From NCBI RefSeq assembly GCF_003478995.1, contig NZ_QUGI01000001.1, positions 16,013-48,709 on the forward strand: a DNA stretch of 32,697 nucleotides, in the 5' to 3' direction. The translations under genes and the position numbers were made by a program. This document shows, piece by piece, positions 19,056 through 26,654 of the stretch (positions within the stretch are counted from its first letter, which is position 1; every line of letters begins with the position of its first letter). The DNA is from Pseudoflavonifractor sp. AF19-9AC. Lineage in GTDB: Bacteria; Bacillota; Clostridia; Oscillospirales; Oscillospiraceae. The notes below the pieces were generated by a model. The model searched no databases, was not told the DNA's origin, and worked only from the letters and a program-made list of their open reading frames with translations.

Positions 19056-20321
19056 ATGACCTTGGGAGCGCGGATTGCCGCCCTTCGAAAGGAACGGGGA
19101 TTGTCCCAGGAGGGCCTGGGTGAGCTGGTGGGGGTGTCCCGTCAGGCGGTGAGCAAATGGGAGTCGGACAGTGCCCTGCCCGACGTCAACAACTGTGTGG
19201 CATTAAGTCGCGCCTTTGGCATTACCCTCAGCCAGCTGTTGGAGCTGGAGGAGGAGCCGAGCGCCCCGGCGGGAGAGCTGACGGAGGAGCAGTTAGCCAT
19301 GGTCCAGGCCATCGCGGAAAAATATCTTTCTTCCCTGCCTCGACCTCGGAGCTGGCGGCAGCGGCGGAAGTGGCCCTGGGTGCTGGCCGCCTCGGTGCTG
19401 CTGGTGCTGGGCGTAGTGGCGGCGGAGTGGGTGCGGGATCTGAACCGCACCGTCTCCTATATGACCGGTGAGATGACAAACGTCCACAACACGGTGAGCC
19501 AGGCGGTGGAGGAGCAGGTGAACGCCGCCCTCACCCAGGTCACCTCCCTGGTGAAAGAGAAGAGCTGGACCTTGGAGGAAGTGAATTTGGAGGAGAACAC
19601 CGTCACCTTTGCCCTCTCTGCCCAGCTGCGCCGCCGCACCCCGGAGACTCCGGTTGTCTTCACCGCCCGCAGCGGGGGCGAGACCGTGACGGCGGAGGGG
19701 ACGGACGAGGGGGGACAGCGCTTCTCCGCCCGGCTCACCTGCCCCCTCAGCGACGACATCCGCTTTTTCATCTCCTTCCAGACGGAGGGGGAGGCATATA
19801 CCGAGGAGCTGGGCCAATCCTCCCAGCTGCAGCGGAGCTATGAGATGCGGCCCTACTCCTATGTCCTCTATTCACAGCCCTACCTGGACAAGTACCTGGA
19901 GGAGGGCCGCCTGCCCCAGGGCACCCGGGTGCCCCTGTCCATCAGCCTGGAGCTGGGCAGCCAGGAGGCGCTGGCCGGGGAGGCGGTGCAGGTGGAGGAG
20001 GCCGCCGTGGGCCTCTTTGTCAACGGCAGGGCGGCGGAGTGGACAGAGCTGGATCTTTCGGGGGCGGTGACGCCCCGGCCCGGCCTGGAGGAGAGCTGGA
20101 CCCGGTGGGACTGGGAGGAGGAGTTCTCCCTGGACGGCCCCGCCCTGGAGAACGGGGATGAGCTGACGCTGGCACTCTATGCCCGGGACAACTACGGCCG
20201 GGTGGTCACCCTGCTGCTATGGCAGGGGGTCATCTCCGACGGAGAGATGGACCGCGGAAAGCTGGGGGAGACAGCCTGGTGGGAGGACTGGCCCTACCAG
20301 CCGGCGGAGGTGGGGCCATGA
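19056..20321 (+). CDS. membrane-anchored XRE-family regulator with outer domain
   Basis: A 421-residue protein with an unusual build. Residues 5-62 form an XRE/Cro helix-turn-helix (GLSQEGLGELVGVSRQAVSKW is the recognition unit). A Pro/Arg-rich linker leads to one membrane segment at about 106-124. Residues 130-170 look like an amphipathic or coiled-coil helix, and the remaining 250 residues are predicted outside, rich in beta-type sequence with Glu, Thr and Trp and no domain I recognise. ATG at 19056 is fixed by AAAGGAGG seven bases upstream; a longer frame starts at 18975 without such support. This layout would let an outside signal reach a DNA-bound helix-turn-helix, like CadC or ToxR in principle. 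The stop overlaps the next ATG, so the following membrane protein is coupled. Confidence 0.85.
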   Translation: MTLGARIAALRKERGLSQEGLGELVGVSRQAVSKWESDSALPDVNNCVALSRAFGITLSQLLELEEEPSAPAGELTEEQLAMVQAIAEKYLSSLPRPRSWRQRRKWPWVLAASVLLVLGVVAAEWVRDLNRTVSYMTGEMTNVHNTVSQAVEEQVNAALTQVTSLVKEKSWTLEEVNLEENTVTFALSAQLRRRTPETPVVFTARSGGETVTAEGTDEGGQRFSARLTCPLSDDIRFFISFQTEGEAYTEELGQSSQLQRSYEMRPYSYVLYSQPYLDKYLEEGRLPQGTRVPLSISLELGSQEALAGEAVQVEEAAVGLFVNGRAAEWTELDLSGAVTPRPGLEESWTRWDWEEEFSLDGPALENGDELTLALYARDNYGRVVTLLLWQGVISDGEMDRGKLGETAWWEDWPYQPAEVGP

Positions 20322-20806
20322 AAAGGAGCATACTCCCCGCTCTGATGGGCTTCTGGCTGGGCTACCTGGTCACTACCGCCCTGCTGTTTGGGTGGGCCAT
20401 GCTGGGGTTTTATCTCTATTTTATGGACAGCTCCGACCTGTGGTATGACGTGGCCGCCTGTCTGCTGGCCCTGCTGCCCCTCCTAATGGCGGGAGGCCTT
20501 ACCCGGAAGCTAAGACCGAGCCTGCAAGTAGGGGTGCTGTGGACGGCCGCCGGCCTGGACGCCCTGGCGCTGCTGGGATTTGTGGCGCTGGGCGGAACCG
20601 CTTATTTATTCACCATTCCCGGGGAGGTGCTGGCCGTCTGGGTGCCTCCGCTGGCCCGGCTGCTGGGGATGGCCCCCTACGACAACCGGATGCTGCTGAA
20701 GGACGGGGTAGGCGCGCTGTTGCCGCCCCTGGCCTTTACCCTGGGATATCTGCTGGCCCGGCAGCCGGAGAAGGGAGAGGAGGCTGAGACATGGAGTGGA
20801 AGCTGA
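20318..20806 (+). CDS. four-span membrane protein, unknown
   Basis: A 162-residue hydrophobic protein I do not recognise. About four membrane segments are visible (roughly residues 5-35, 45-63, 70-96 and 130-150). The C-terminus (RQPEKGEEAETWSGS) is short and charged. The ATG at 20318 overlaps the stop of the XRE gene (ATGA) and has GGAGGTGG upstream inside that gene. The next gene starts before this one ends, so three genes are tightly coupled. The coupling to a membrane-anchored regulator suggests a role in its signalling or as its target. No known transporter or enzyme motif is seen. Confidence 0.8.
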   Translation: MKRSILPALMGFWLGYLVTTALLFGWAMLGFYLYFMDSSDLWYDVAACLLALLPLLMAGGLTRKLRPSLQVGVLWTAAGLDALALLGFVALGGTAYLFTIPGEVLAVWVPPLARLLGMAPYDNRMLLKDGVGALLPPLAFTLGYLLARQPEKGEEAETWSGS

Positions 20807-21099
20807 TGCTTTTTCTGGGGCTGCTCTACCTGGCCGCCGCCGCCCTCCAGGCCAGGTGGATTATGGGGGCGAGGGGGAAAAACAGCCTCCAGGACCGCTG
20901 CCTCATCCCCCTCATCCTGGCCCTGCTGGTGCTGGCCCTCACGGGAATCGGCCTGGCGCGGGCCACCGGCTGGGACACTCTGGGGTGGTTCGTCCTGGTG
21001 CACTTCGGCACCGCGCCCCTGGCCGGGGCGGTGGGCCTGGGCACTCTGGCCGGGCTGCTGCTGCGGAGAAAAAGAGACAAGACGAATGAAAAGGCATAA
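20791..21099 (+). CDS. three-span small membrane protein, unknown
   Basis: A 102-residue protein with about three hydrophobic segments (roughly residues 5-22, 37-56 and 62-90) and a basic C-terminus (RRKRDKTNEKA), which by the positive-inside rule should lie in the cytoplasm. It overlaps the previous gene by 16 bases, a strong sign of coupled translation. The stop codon lies within the left arm of the terminator at 21091. I do not recognise a family. It may form a complex with the four-span protein and the XRE sensor; that is inference from gene order only. Confidence 0.75.
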   Translation: MEWKLMLFLGLLYLAAAALQARWIMGARGKNSLQDRCLIPLILALLVLALTGIGLARATGWDTLGWFVLVHFGTAPLAGAVGLGTLAGLLLRRKRDKTNEKA

Positions 21100-21133
21100 A
21101 AAAGGAGGCCGTCGGCCTCCTTTTTTATGCCTT
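21091..21133. terminator. 21-bp bidirectional terminator
   Basis: A perfect 21-bp inverted repeat (21091-21111 / 21113-21133) with A6 and T6 flanks inside the arms. It serves both the XRE operon and murC, which converge here, and includes the stop codon of the upstream gene. Confidence 0.95.
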
Positions 21134-21138
21134 GCAGG

Positions 21139-22512
21139 TTATTCCGGCGTGTTCACCAGGGCCTCCCCCGCCAGGTAGATGTCCCCGGCCCCCACGGTGA
21201 GGATGAGGTCCCCCGGCCGGGCCAGCTCCCGCAGGCGGGCGGTCACGTCCTCCAGAGTGGGGCAGAACTCCGCACCGGGAATCTTGGCAGCCAGGTCGGC
21301 GGAGGAGATGCCCAGGGTGTTCTGCTCCCGGGCGGCGTAGATCTCCGCCAGGATGGTGAGATCCGGCTTTTTCAGCACCTCCACAAAGTCGTCAAAGAGC
21401 TCGTGGGTGCGGGAGTAGGTGTGGGGCTGGAAGGCGCAGATGACCCGCTGATAGCCCAGCCCCATGGCGGTGGACAGCAGGGCCTGGAGCTCGTGGGGGT
21501 GGTGGGCGTAGTCGTCGTAAACCATGGCACCGTGGTACTCCCCCTTCTTCTCAAAGCGGCGGCCCGCCCCGTGGAAGGCCTCCAGCCCCTCCTCCACCGC
21601 CTGGGCGGGGACCTTGAGGCACAGAGCCGCAGCCGCTGCGGCCAGGGCGTTGCGCACGTTGTGGACGCCGGGGACTGACAGCTCCGCGTGGGTGAAGTGC
21701 TGGCCGTGGGCCACAATATCGAAGGAGGCAAAGCCGTTCTCCCAGGTGAGGTTGGCGGCGTGGACGTCCCCCTCCTCCAGGCCGAAGGTAATCATCTTCC
21801 GGCCGAGATTCTTGAGGGCGTCCATAGTGTTGGGGTCGTCCCGGTCGGCCACCACGAAGCCGTCCTCCGGTACCAGCTGGGCAAAGTGGCGGAAGGAGTG
21901 CTTGATGTCCTCCAAATCCTTGAAGAAGTCCAGGTGGTCAGCGTCCACGTTGAGGATGACAGCCACGGTGGGGAAGAAGGAGAGGAAGGAGTTGCAGTAC
22001 TCGCAGCTCTCCAGAATGATGGTGTCCCCGTGTCCCACCCGGTGGCCGGCCCCCAGCACGGGCAGAACGCCGCCGATCATGACGGAGGGGTCCCGCTGGG
22101 CGGCCAGGAAGATGTGGGTGCACATGGAGGTGGTGGTGGTTTTGCCGTGGGTGCCCGCCACGCACAGGGCGTTGCGATAGTGGCGCATGATGGCGCCCCA
22201 GGCCTGGGCCCGCTCAAAGACGGGGATGCCTGCGGCCAGGGCGGCGGCAATTTCCGGGTTGTCATCGTGGACGGCGGCGGTGCGGATGATGCAGTCCGCG
22301 CCCTCCACGCTCTGGGGCAGGTGGCCGATGGTCACAGGGATACCCAGGGAGCGCAGGTGGTTTACCGTCTGGCTCTCGTGCATGTCGGAGCCGGTGACCA
22401 CGATGCCCCGGCCGTGGAGTACCTCAGCCAGAGGGGCCATGGAGACCCCGCCGATGCCCACCAGGTGGGCCCGGAGGCCGGGATGGATGTAAGATTGTAT
22501 GGTGTCATTCAT
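21139..22512 (-). CDS. murC: UDP-N-acetylmuramate--L-alanine ligase
   Basis: MurC adds L-alanine to UDP-MurNAc, the first amino-acid step of peptidoglycan precursor synthesis in the cytosol. The 457-residue protein has the N-terminal UDP-binding Rossmann motif GIGGVSM (20-26), the ATP loop GTHGKTTTT (120-128), the Mur-ligase central block with EYCNSFLSFFPTVAVILNVDADHLDF, and the C-terminal domain with YDDYAHHP. ATG at 22512 is chosen over an upstream TTG at 22527: GAGGTG lies eight bases before it. It is a lone gene, not within a division/cell-wall cluster in this window. Its promoter is clear at 22591-22619. Confidence 0.97.
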   Translation of the reverse strand: MNDTIQSYIHPGLRAHLVGIGGVSMAPLAEVLHGRGIVVTGSDMHESQTVNHLRSLGIPVTIGHLPQSVEGADCIIRTAAVHDDNPEIAAALAAGIPVFERAQAWGAIMRHYRNALCVAGTHGKTTTTSMCTHIFLAAQRDPSVMIGGVLPVLGAGHRVGHGDTIILESCEYCNSFLSFFPTVAVILNVDADHLDFFKDLEDIKHSFRHFAQLVPEDGFVVADRDDPNTMDALKNLGRKMITFGLEEGDVHAANLTWENGFASFDIVAHGQHFTHAELSVPGVHNVRNALAAAAAALCLKVPAQAVEEGLEAFHGAGRRFEKKGEYHGAMVYDDYAHHPHELQALLSTAMGLGYQRVICAFQPHTYSRTHELFDDFVEVLKKPDLTILAEIYAAREQNTLGISSADLAAKIPGAEFCPTLEDVTARLRELARPGDLILTVGAGDIYLAGEALVNTPE

Positions 22513-22560
22513 AGTGCTGCACCTCAAATGATTCTATAATCTATCTTATGCGGAAGGAAA

Positions 22561-22575
22561 CGCCCGGTTCGGGCG
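22561..22575 (-). other. small leader hairpin before murC
   Basis: CGCCCG-GTT-CGGGCG forms a 6-bp stem in the murC leader. It has no T-tract and does not cover the ribosome binding site, so any function is uncertain. Confidence 0.3.
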
Positions 22576-22590
22576 GAATTGGCACACATC

Positions 22591-22619
22591 ATTATAAGCG
22601 CGCCGGAGAAGAAGTGCAA
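22591..22619 (-). promoter_or_regulatory. murC promoter
   Basis: On the minus strand TTGCAC (22614-22619), a 17-base spacer and TATAAT (22591-22596). The leader of roughly 70 bases carries the small hairpin at 22561-22575. Confidence 0.8.
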
Positions 22620-22677
22620 GACTTCCTGGAAAATATGGCCGAATGAGAGGAAATATATACCCTGTTTTCCAAAAGAA

Positions 22678-22704
22678 AGCGCGCACCGAACTTCGGTGCG
22701 CGCT
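22678..22704 (-). terminator. terminator of the secreted-protein gene
   Basis: Perfect 13-bp arms (22678-22690 / 22692-22704). On the minus strand the stem is followed by TTTCTTTTGG. It lies 13 bases after the stop of the gene at 22718-23365. Confidence 0.85.
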
Positions 22705-22717
22705 AGTCAGATCAAAC

Positions 22718-23365
22718 TCAGCCTACCAGCTCCAGAGCAGTGATGGTATAGCCGAACATGTTGTCCCGGGGCTGGAGGGTGGCCTGGAACTGGGCCAGGT
22801 CGCTGCCGTCCACCAGGTAGGAGAGGGTTCCGGTGAGGGTCAGGGTGCCGTCGGCGGCCTCGCTGGAATTGGAAAGGTGAATTTCCGCCAGGGTATCGCT
22901 GCCGCAGGTGACCAGGTAGCTGTCCACCTCGGCATCATAGACCATGCGGTCGGAGAGGTCAGCGGGCAGAGCGCCCAGCTGGTCAAAGCTGGAGAAAATG
23001 GCGGAGGAGAAATCCCGAGCGGTCTCCACCGGGAGAACCAACTGCTCGTTCAGATACTCCGAGCGCTCGTCCATCTGTCCGTAGAGGGAGAGCATATTGT
23101 ACAGGGTCTCCCAACCCAGCTGGGGGTTGGAGTAATCAAACTGAGTGAGGTTGTAGTGGAACATGGCCAGGATCATGGCGTGGACGGCGGGAGTCATGGA
23201 TTGCACCGCGTCGGTCTGGGCAGGCACCTCACCGGGGACGAAGCCGGAATCCTGGGACACCGTAGTTTCGGAAGAGAGGGCCTCCTGGTTCTCAGCCATG
23301 GCCACTCCCTGGAAGGGCACAATCAATAAGGTAGCAATCATCGCGGTCAACAGCAGCTTTTTCAT
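22718..23365 (-). CDS. secreted protein of unknown function
   Basis: A 215-residue protein with a typical signal peptide (basic MKK, hydrophobic residues 4-20, cleavage likely after AMA at about 24). The mature part is acidic, about 190 residues. A helical region (about 55-130, with VHAMILAMFHYNLTQFDYSN and later EQLVLPVETARDFSSAIFSS) is followed by a beta-rich C-terminus (about 140-215, DGTLTLTGTLSYLVDG). There is one cysteine, no lipobox, no membrane anchor and no recognised domain. AGGAAAGGAGG lies before the ATG. It has its own terminator and the upstream tandem-repeat site at 23454-23475, so it is a single-gene unit under probable specific control. Function unknown. Confidence 0.82.
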   Translation of the reverse strand: MKKLLLTAMIATLLIVPFQGVAMAENQEALSSETTVSQDSGFVPGEVPAQTDAVQSMTPAVHAMILAMFHYNLTQFDYSNPQLGWETLYNMLSLYGQMDERSEYLNEQLVLPVETARDFSSAIFSSFDQLGALPADLSDRMVYDAEVDSYLVTCGSDTLAEIHLSNSSEAADGTLTLTGTLSYLVDGSDLAQFQATLQPRDNMFGYTITALELVG

Positions 23366-23423
23366 ACTGGGAGACCTCCTTTCCTGATGTTACATTCAGT
23401 ATAACAGTTTGGGGTGTTACCTT

Positions 23424-23453
23424 CTTATCGGAACCATTACGAGATGATAGCAA
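23424..23453 (-). promoter_or_regulatory. possible activator-dependent promoter of the secreted-protein gene
   Basis: On the minus strand TTGCTA (23448-23453), an 18-base spacer and GATAAG (23424-23429), a weak -10. The tandem repeats abut the -35. An alternative -10, TATACT (23398-23403), has no good -35. Either option looks activator-dependent. Confidence 0.4.
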
Positions 23454-23475
23454 AATGGTTACAGAATGGTTGCAG
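23454..23475 (-). repeat. tandem 11-bp repeats, response-regulator-like site
   Basis: AATGGTTACAG and AATGGTTGCAG are adjacent and match at 10 of 11 positions. Read toward the secreted-protein gene they give CTGCAAC-CATT-CTGTAAC, two 7-bp repeats with an 11-bp period, the layout bound by OmpR/PhoB-type regulators. Confidence 0.6.
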
Positions 23476-23692
23476 ATTCGGAGACACAAGATATAGGGTG
23501 GTGCGCGAAAAGAAGCGGAAAATGTTGAATAGGGGTTGTCCGGAGTTCCAAGTTCAATGTATGCCAAAGGGGGACAGGTTATACCTGGAAGGGAAAAATT
23601 CTCTTTCTTAAAATGGGCTCTTTATAAGAGTAGACGGAAAAAGAGTCAGAAGGTTCCGCTTCGGAAGGAAAAAGTTTGGAGGGGGAGCGCGG
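23476..23692. other. intergenic stretch without a gene
   Basis: This is the rest of the 396-base gap between the secreted-protein gene and pcrA. Small open frames exist but have no ribosome binding site or family resemblance. It is purine-rich and I see no RNA gene or strong hairpin. Confidence 0.5.
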
Positions 23693-23721
23693 TTGACCCG
23701 GACGGGGGTTTGTTATACAAT
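23693..23721 (+). promoter_or_regulatory. pcrA promoter
   Basis: TTGACC (23693-23698), a 17-base spacer and TACAAT (23716-23721) lie about 40 bases before pcrA. No LexA box is present. Confidence 0.82.
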
Positions 23722-23761
23722 AAATCCGATTGCCAAAACGACCTGAGGAGAAGAAAGAACT

Positions 23762-26320
23762 ATGCTCAATCACGACCAAGAACTTCGTTTTGCCCGGGCC
23801 CGGCGGGAGGCCATTGCCCGGGATTTCACCCGGCTGAATCCGGAGCAGCAGCGGGCGGTGCTCACCACTGAGGGGCCCCTTCTGCTGCTGGCGGGGGCGG
23901 GCAGCGGCAAGACCACCGTGCTCATTAACCGCATTGCCAATCTCATGCGGTACGGCCGGGGCTCGGACTGCCCGGAGGTACCCGGCTGGGTGACCGAGGA
24001 GGACCTGGCCTTTCTGGAGGGCTATGCCGCCTCCCGGGAGCAGCCCACTCCGGAGGACAAGGCGCGCCAGGAGCGGCTGTGTGCCCTGGACCCCGCCGCC
24101 CCCTGGACCATCCTGGCCATCACCTTTACCAATAAGGCGGCGGGCGAGCTGAAGGACCGGCTGGCGCGGATGCTGGGCCCGGCGGCAGAGGACGTGTGGG
24201 CCTCCACCTTCCACTCCGCCTGTGTGCGCATCCTCCGCCGGGACATTGAGCGGCTGGGCTTCTCCTCCTCCTTTACCATCTATGACACCGACGATTCCCT
24301 CCGGGTCATTAAGGACTGCATGAAGGACCTGCAGATGGACGACAAGCAGTTCCCGCCCCGGTCGGTGCTGGGCTACATTTCCCGGGCCAAGGACGAGATG
24401 CTGCTGGGTGAGGAGTATCTGGCCCGGTGTGAGAAGTCGGGGGACTTCCGCCTGACCAAAATCGCCAAAATCTATGTGGAGTACCAGCGCCGGCTGTGGG
24501 AGGCCAGTGCCCTGGACTTTGATGACATCATCCTCCATACCGTGCGCCTGCTGCAGAAATTTGAGGACGTGCGGACGTATTATCAGAAAAAATTCCGCTA
24601 TGTCCTCATCGACGAGTATCAGGACACCAACAACCTTCAGTATCTCCTGGCCTCCACCCTGGCAGGGGGATATGAGAACTTCTGTGTGGTGGGCGACGAC
24701 GACCAGTCCATCTACCGCTTCCGGGGCGCCACCATCGAGAATATCCTCTCCTTTGAAAAGCAGTACCCCAAGTGCCGCACCATTCGTCTGGAGGAGAACT
24801 ACCGCTCCACCCGCCACATTCTGGAGGCCTCCAACGCGGTCATCCGCAACAACCAGGGCCGCAAGGGCAAGGAGCTGTGGACGAAAGCGGGGGAGGGGGA
24901 GAAGCTCCACCTCTACACCGCCATGAACGAGAACGACGAGGCCAAGTTTGTGGCCGACCGGATTGTGGAGGACGTGGCCCAGGGCCGGAAGTGGAAGGAC
25001 CACGCCATTCTCTACCGCATGAACGCCCAGTCCAACCAGCTGGAAAATGCCTGCAAGCGCAGCGGCATCCCCTACCGCATCATCGGGGGCACCCGCTTCT
25101 TCGACCGGGCCGAGGTCAAGGACATGGTGGCCTACCTGGCGGTGCTCAACAATCCGGAGGATGACCTGCGCCTCACCCGCATCATCAACAACCCGCCCCG
25201 GGGCATCGGGGCCAAGACCATCGAGACCGCCCAGGAGGTGGCCCGGCGGGAGGAGACCTCCCTCTACGCCGTCATCGACAACGCCCGGATGTACCCGGAG
25301 CTGGAGCGCTCGGCGGGCAAGCTGGCCCAGTTCACCAGCCTTATGGGGGAGCTCAGCGGCCTTCTGGGGGAACTGCCTCTGGACAAGTTTTATGAGGAGC
25401 TCATTCTCCGCACGGGATACGCCACCATGCTGGAGGCCAAGAACACCGTGGAGGACCGCACCCGCCTGGAGAACGTGCGGGAGCTGCTCACCTCCATCCG
25501 TGGGTACATGGAAAACGCCGGGGACGAGCCCACCCTGGCGGGCTTTTTGGACGAGATCGCCCTCTATACCGACCTGGACAGCCACGACCCGGACCAGGAC
25601 TGCGTGGTGATGATGACCATGCACGCGGCCAAGGGCCTGGAGTTCCCGGTGGTTTTCCTGGTGGGAGCTGAGGAGGGCATTTTCCCCGGCATCCGGGCCA
25701 TCGGCGAGACGGAGGAGATGGAGGAGGAGCGGCGGCTGTGCTACGTGGCCATGACCCGGGCCAAGGAGAAGCTCTACCTCACCTGTGCCAGCCAGCGTAT
25801 GCTCTTTGGCCGCACCAGTGCCAACCGCCCCTCCCGTTTTGTGGGGGAGATTCCGGAGGAGCACCTGGAGCGCTCTGGCCGCAGCTACCTGTCCTCCGGC
25901 GAGGAGAGCGGCTGGGGCGGCATGCCCAGCCGCACCTCGGGCTACACCGGCTATGGGGACAGCTTTGCCCGCAGCGGATATGGAGGCGGACGGGCCGCCC
26001 AGGGCATGACCCGCAGCCCCTACGACCAGCGGCCTCAGCCCGTCCAGCCGGCTTCCCCCTATGCTGCCTCCGGCCAGACCCGGCGCGCGGCCCCGGGAGC
26101 GGGACGCAGCAGCTTTGCCGCCTATGCCGCTCCGGCGGCTTCTGCCGGAACCCCCTCCTTCCAGAAGGGAGATACCGTGCGGCATAAGGCCTTCGGCCGG
26201 GGCATGATCCTCTCCATTCAGAAGATGGGGGGCGACGCCCTGGCGGAGATCGCCTTTGACGAGGTGGGCACCAAGCGGCTGATGCTGAAATCCGCCGCCG
26301 CCCACATGGAAAAGATTTAA
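23762..26320 (+). CDS. pcrA: PcrA/UvrD-type 3'-5' DNA helicase
   Basis: An 852-residue superfamily 1A helicase, longer than the usual ~730. It unwinds DNA in repair and replication and clears RecA and RNA polymerase. Walker A GAGSGKTT (45-52), motif Ia ITFTNKAA (120-127), motif II DEYQD (284-288), the GDDDQSIYRFRGA block, TMHAAKGLEFPVVF and motif VI YVAMTRAKEKLYLT (661-674) are all intact. Two features add length: an insertion of nearly 50 residues (about 67-114) between motifs I and Ia, and a Ser/Gly/Ala/Pro-rich linker (about 700-800). The C-terminal ~50 residues form a Tudor-like domain (KGDTVRHKAFGRGMI) that in PcrA binds RNA polymerase. ATG at 23762 has GAGGAG upstream. It is a single-gene unit with its own promoter and terminator. 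Confidence 0.96.
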   Translation: MLNHDQELRFARARREAIARDFTRLNPEQQRAVLTTEGPLLLLAGAGSGKTTVLINRIANLMRYGRGSDCPEVPGWVTEEDLAFLEGYAASREQPTPEDKARQERLCALDPAAPWTILAITFTNKAAGELKDRLARMLGPAAEDVWASTFHSACVRILRRDIERLGFSSSFTIYDTDDSLRVIKDCMKDLQMDDKQFPPRSVLGYISRAKDEMLLGEEYLARCEKSGDFRLTKIAKIYVEYQRRLWEASALDFDDIILHTVRLLQKFEDVRTYYQKKFRYVLIDEYQDTNNLQYLLASTLAGGYENFCVVGDDDQSIYRFRGATIENILSFEKQYPKCRTIRLEENYRSTRHILEASNAVIRNNQGRKGKELWTKAGEGEKLHLYTAMNENDEAKFVADRIVEDVAQGRKWKDHAILYRMNAQSNQLENACKRSGIPYRIIGGTRFFDRAEVKDMVAYLAVLNNPEDDLRLTRIINNPPRGIGAKTIETAQEVARREETSLYAVIDNARMYPELERSAGKLAQFTSLMGELSGLLGELPLDKFYEELILRTGYATMLEAKNTVEDRTRLENVRELLTSIRGYMENAGDEPTLAGFLDEIALYTDLDSHDPDQDCVVMMTMHAAKGLEFPVVFLVGAEEGIFPGIRAIGETEEMEEERRLCYVAMTRAKEKLYLTCASQRMLFGRTSANRPSRFVGEIPEEHLERSGRSYLSSGEESGWGGMPSRTSGYTGYGDSFARSGYGGGRAAQGMTRSPYDQRPQPVQPASPYAASGQTRRAAPGAGRSSFAAYAAPAASAGTPSFQKGDTVRHKAFGRGMILSIQKMGGDALAEIAFDEVGTKRLMLKSAAAHMEKI

Positions 26321-26326
26321 AGCCAC

Positions 26327-26381
26327 GGCCCCGGGCCGCGGAAGCGCGCGAAATATGCGCTTACGCGTCCGGGGCCTTTTT
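26327..26381 (+). terminator. pcrA terminator with nested stem
   Basis: Outer arms GGCCCCGG (26327-26334) and CCGGGGCC (26369-26376) enclose a second stem (AAGCGC/GCGCTT) and are followed by TTTTT. It ends pcrA transcription. Confidence 0.85.
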
Positions 26382-26513
26382 GTCGGATGAGGGGGAAAGG
26401 GAAAGAATTATTTTTTGGGAAAATAGTGAAAATTCCGCAGTATTTCCCTGACGAATTCGTCTATCTTTACAGGGGCGGCGGCGGGATCATCCAGGCCAGG
26501 CAGCGGAATACAC
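26382..26513. other. intergenic stretch without a gene
   Basis: This is the first part of the 334-base gap before the exporter operon. It is AT-richer than its surroundings. I see no coding frame with a ribosome binding site and no clear hairpin. Confidence 0.5.
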
Positions 26514-26557
26514 TTAATGGAATCTTAAATATTTGTAATCACCCTGTAATTGTCTGG
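26514..26557 (+). repeat. four phased TTAA/TAAT elements upstream of exporter operon
   Basis: TTAAT (26514), TTAAA (26525), TAATC (26536) and TAATT (26547) recur at exactly 11-bp steps and run into the -35 box. The last two form TTGTAAT-CACC-CTGTAAT (26533-26550), two 7-bp direct repeats as at 23454-23475. This is the pattern expected for a response-regulator array on one face of the helix. Confidence 0.6.
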
Positions 26558-26578
26558 AAGCCGTCGGTCGCCTATAAT
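26550..26578 (+). promoter_or_regulatory. exporter operon promoter
   Basis: TTGTCT (26550-26555), a 17-base spacer and TATAAT (26573-26578). The leader is about 70 bases long and begins near an inverted repeat at 26587-26605. Confidence 0.8.
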
Positions 26579-26586
26579 GACCATTA

Positions 26587-26605
26587 GGACAGGTGTAGTC
26601 TGTCC
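26587..26605 (+). repeat. inverted repeat at the start of the exporter transcript
   Basis: GGACAG-N7-CTGTCC lies a few bases after the likely transcription start. It could be a 5' stabilising hairpin or a downstream operator. Confidence 0.45.
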
Positions 26606-26654
26606 ATGTTGTTTGTTATTTTACCGGCCCCATGCGGCAAGGAGGATTTACGCT

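Noticed and set aside
23414..23611. A 65-codon frame between the secreted-protein gene and pcrA
   Set aside because: No ribosome binding site, no resemblance to known proteins, and it runs over the tandem-repeat regulatory site.
23579..26326. A 915-codon open frame on the minus strand, antisense to pcrA
   Set aside because: Composition is low-complexity (Gly, His, Val, Leu, Gln) and mirrors the G/C-rich third positions of pcrA. No ribosome binding site, no family resemblance. Similar long antisense frames occur over uvrB, uvrA, recD2, glnS and the SLH gene.
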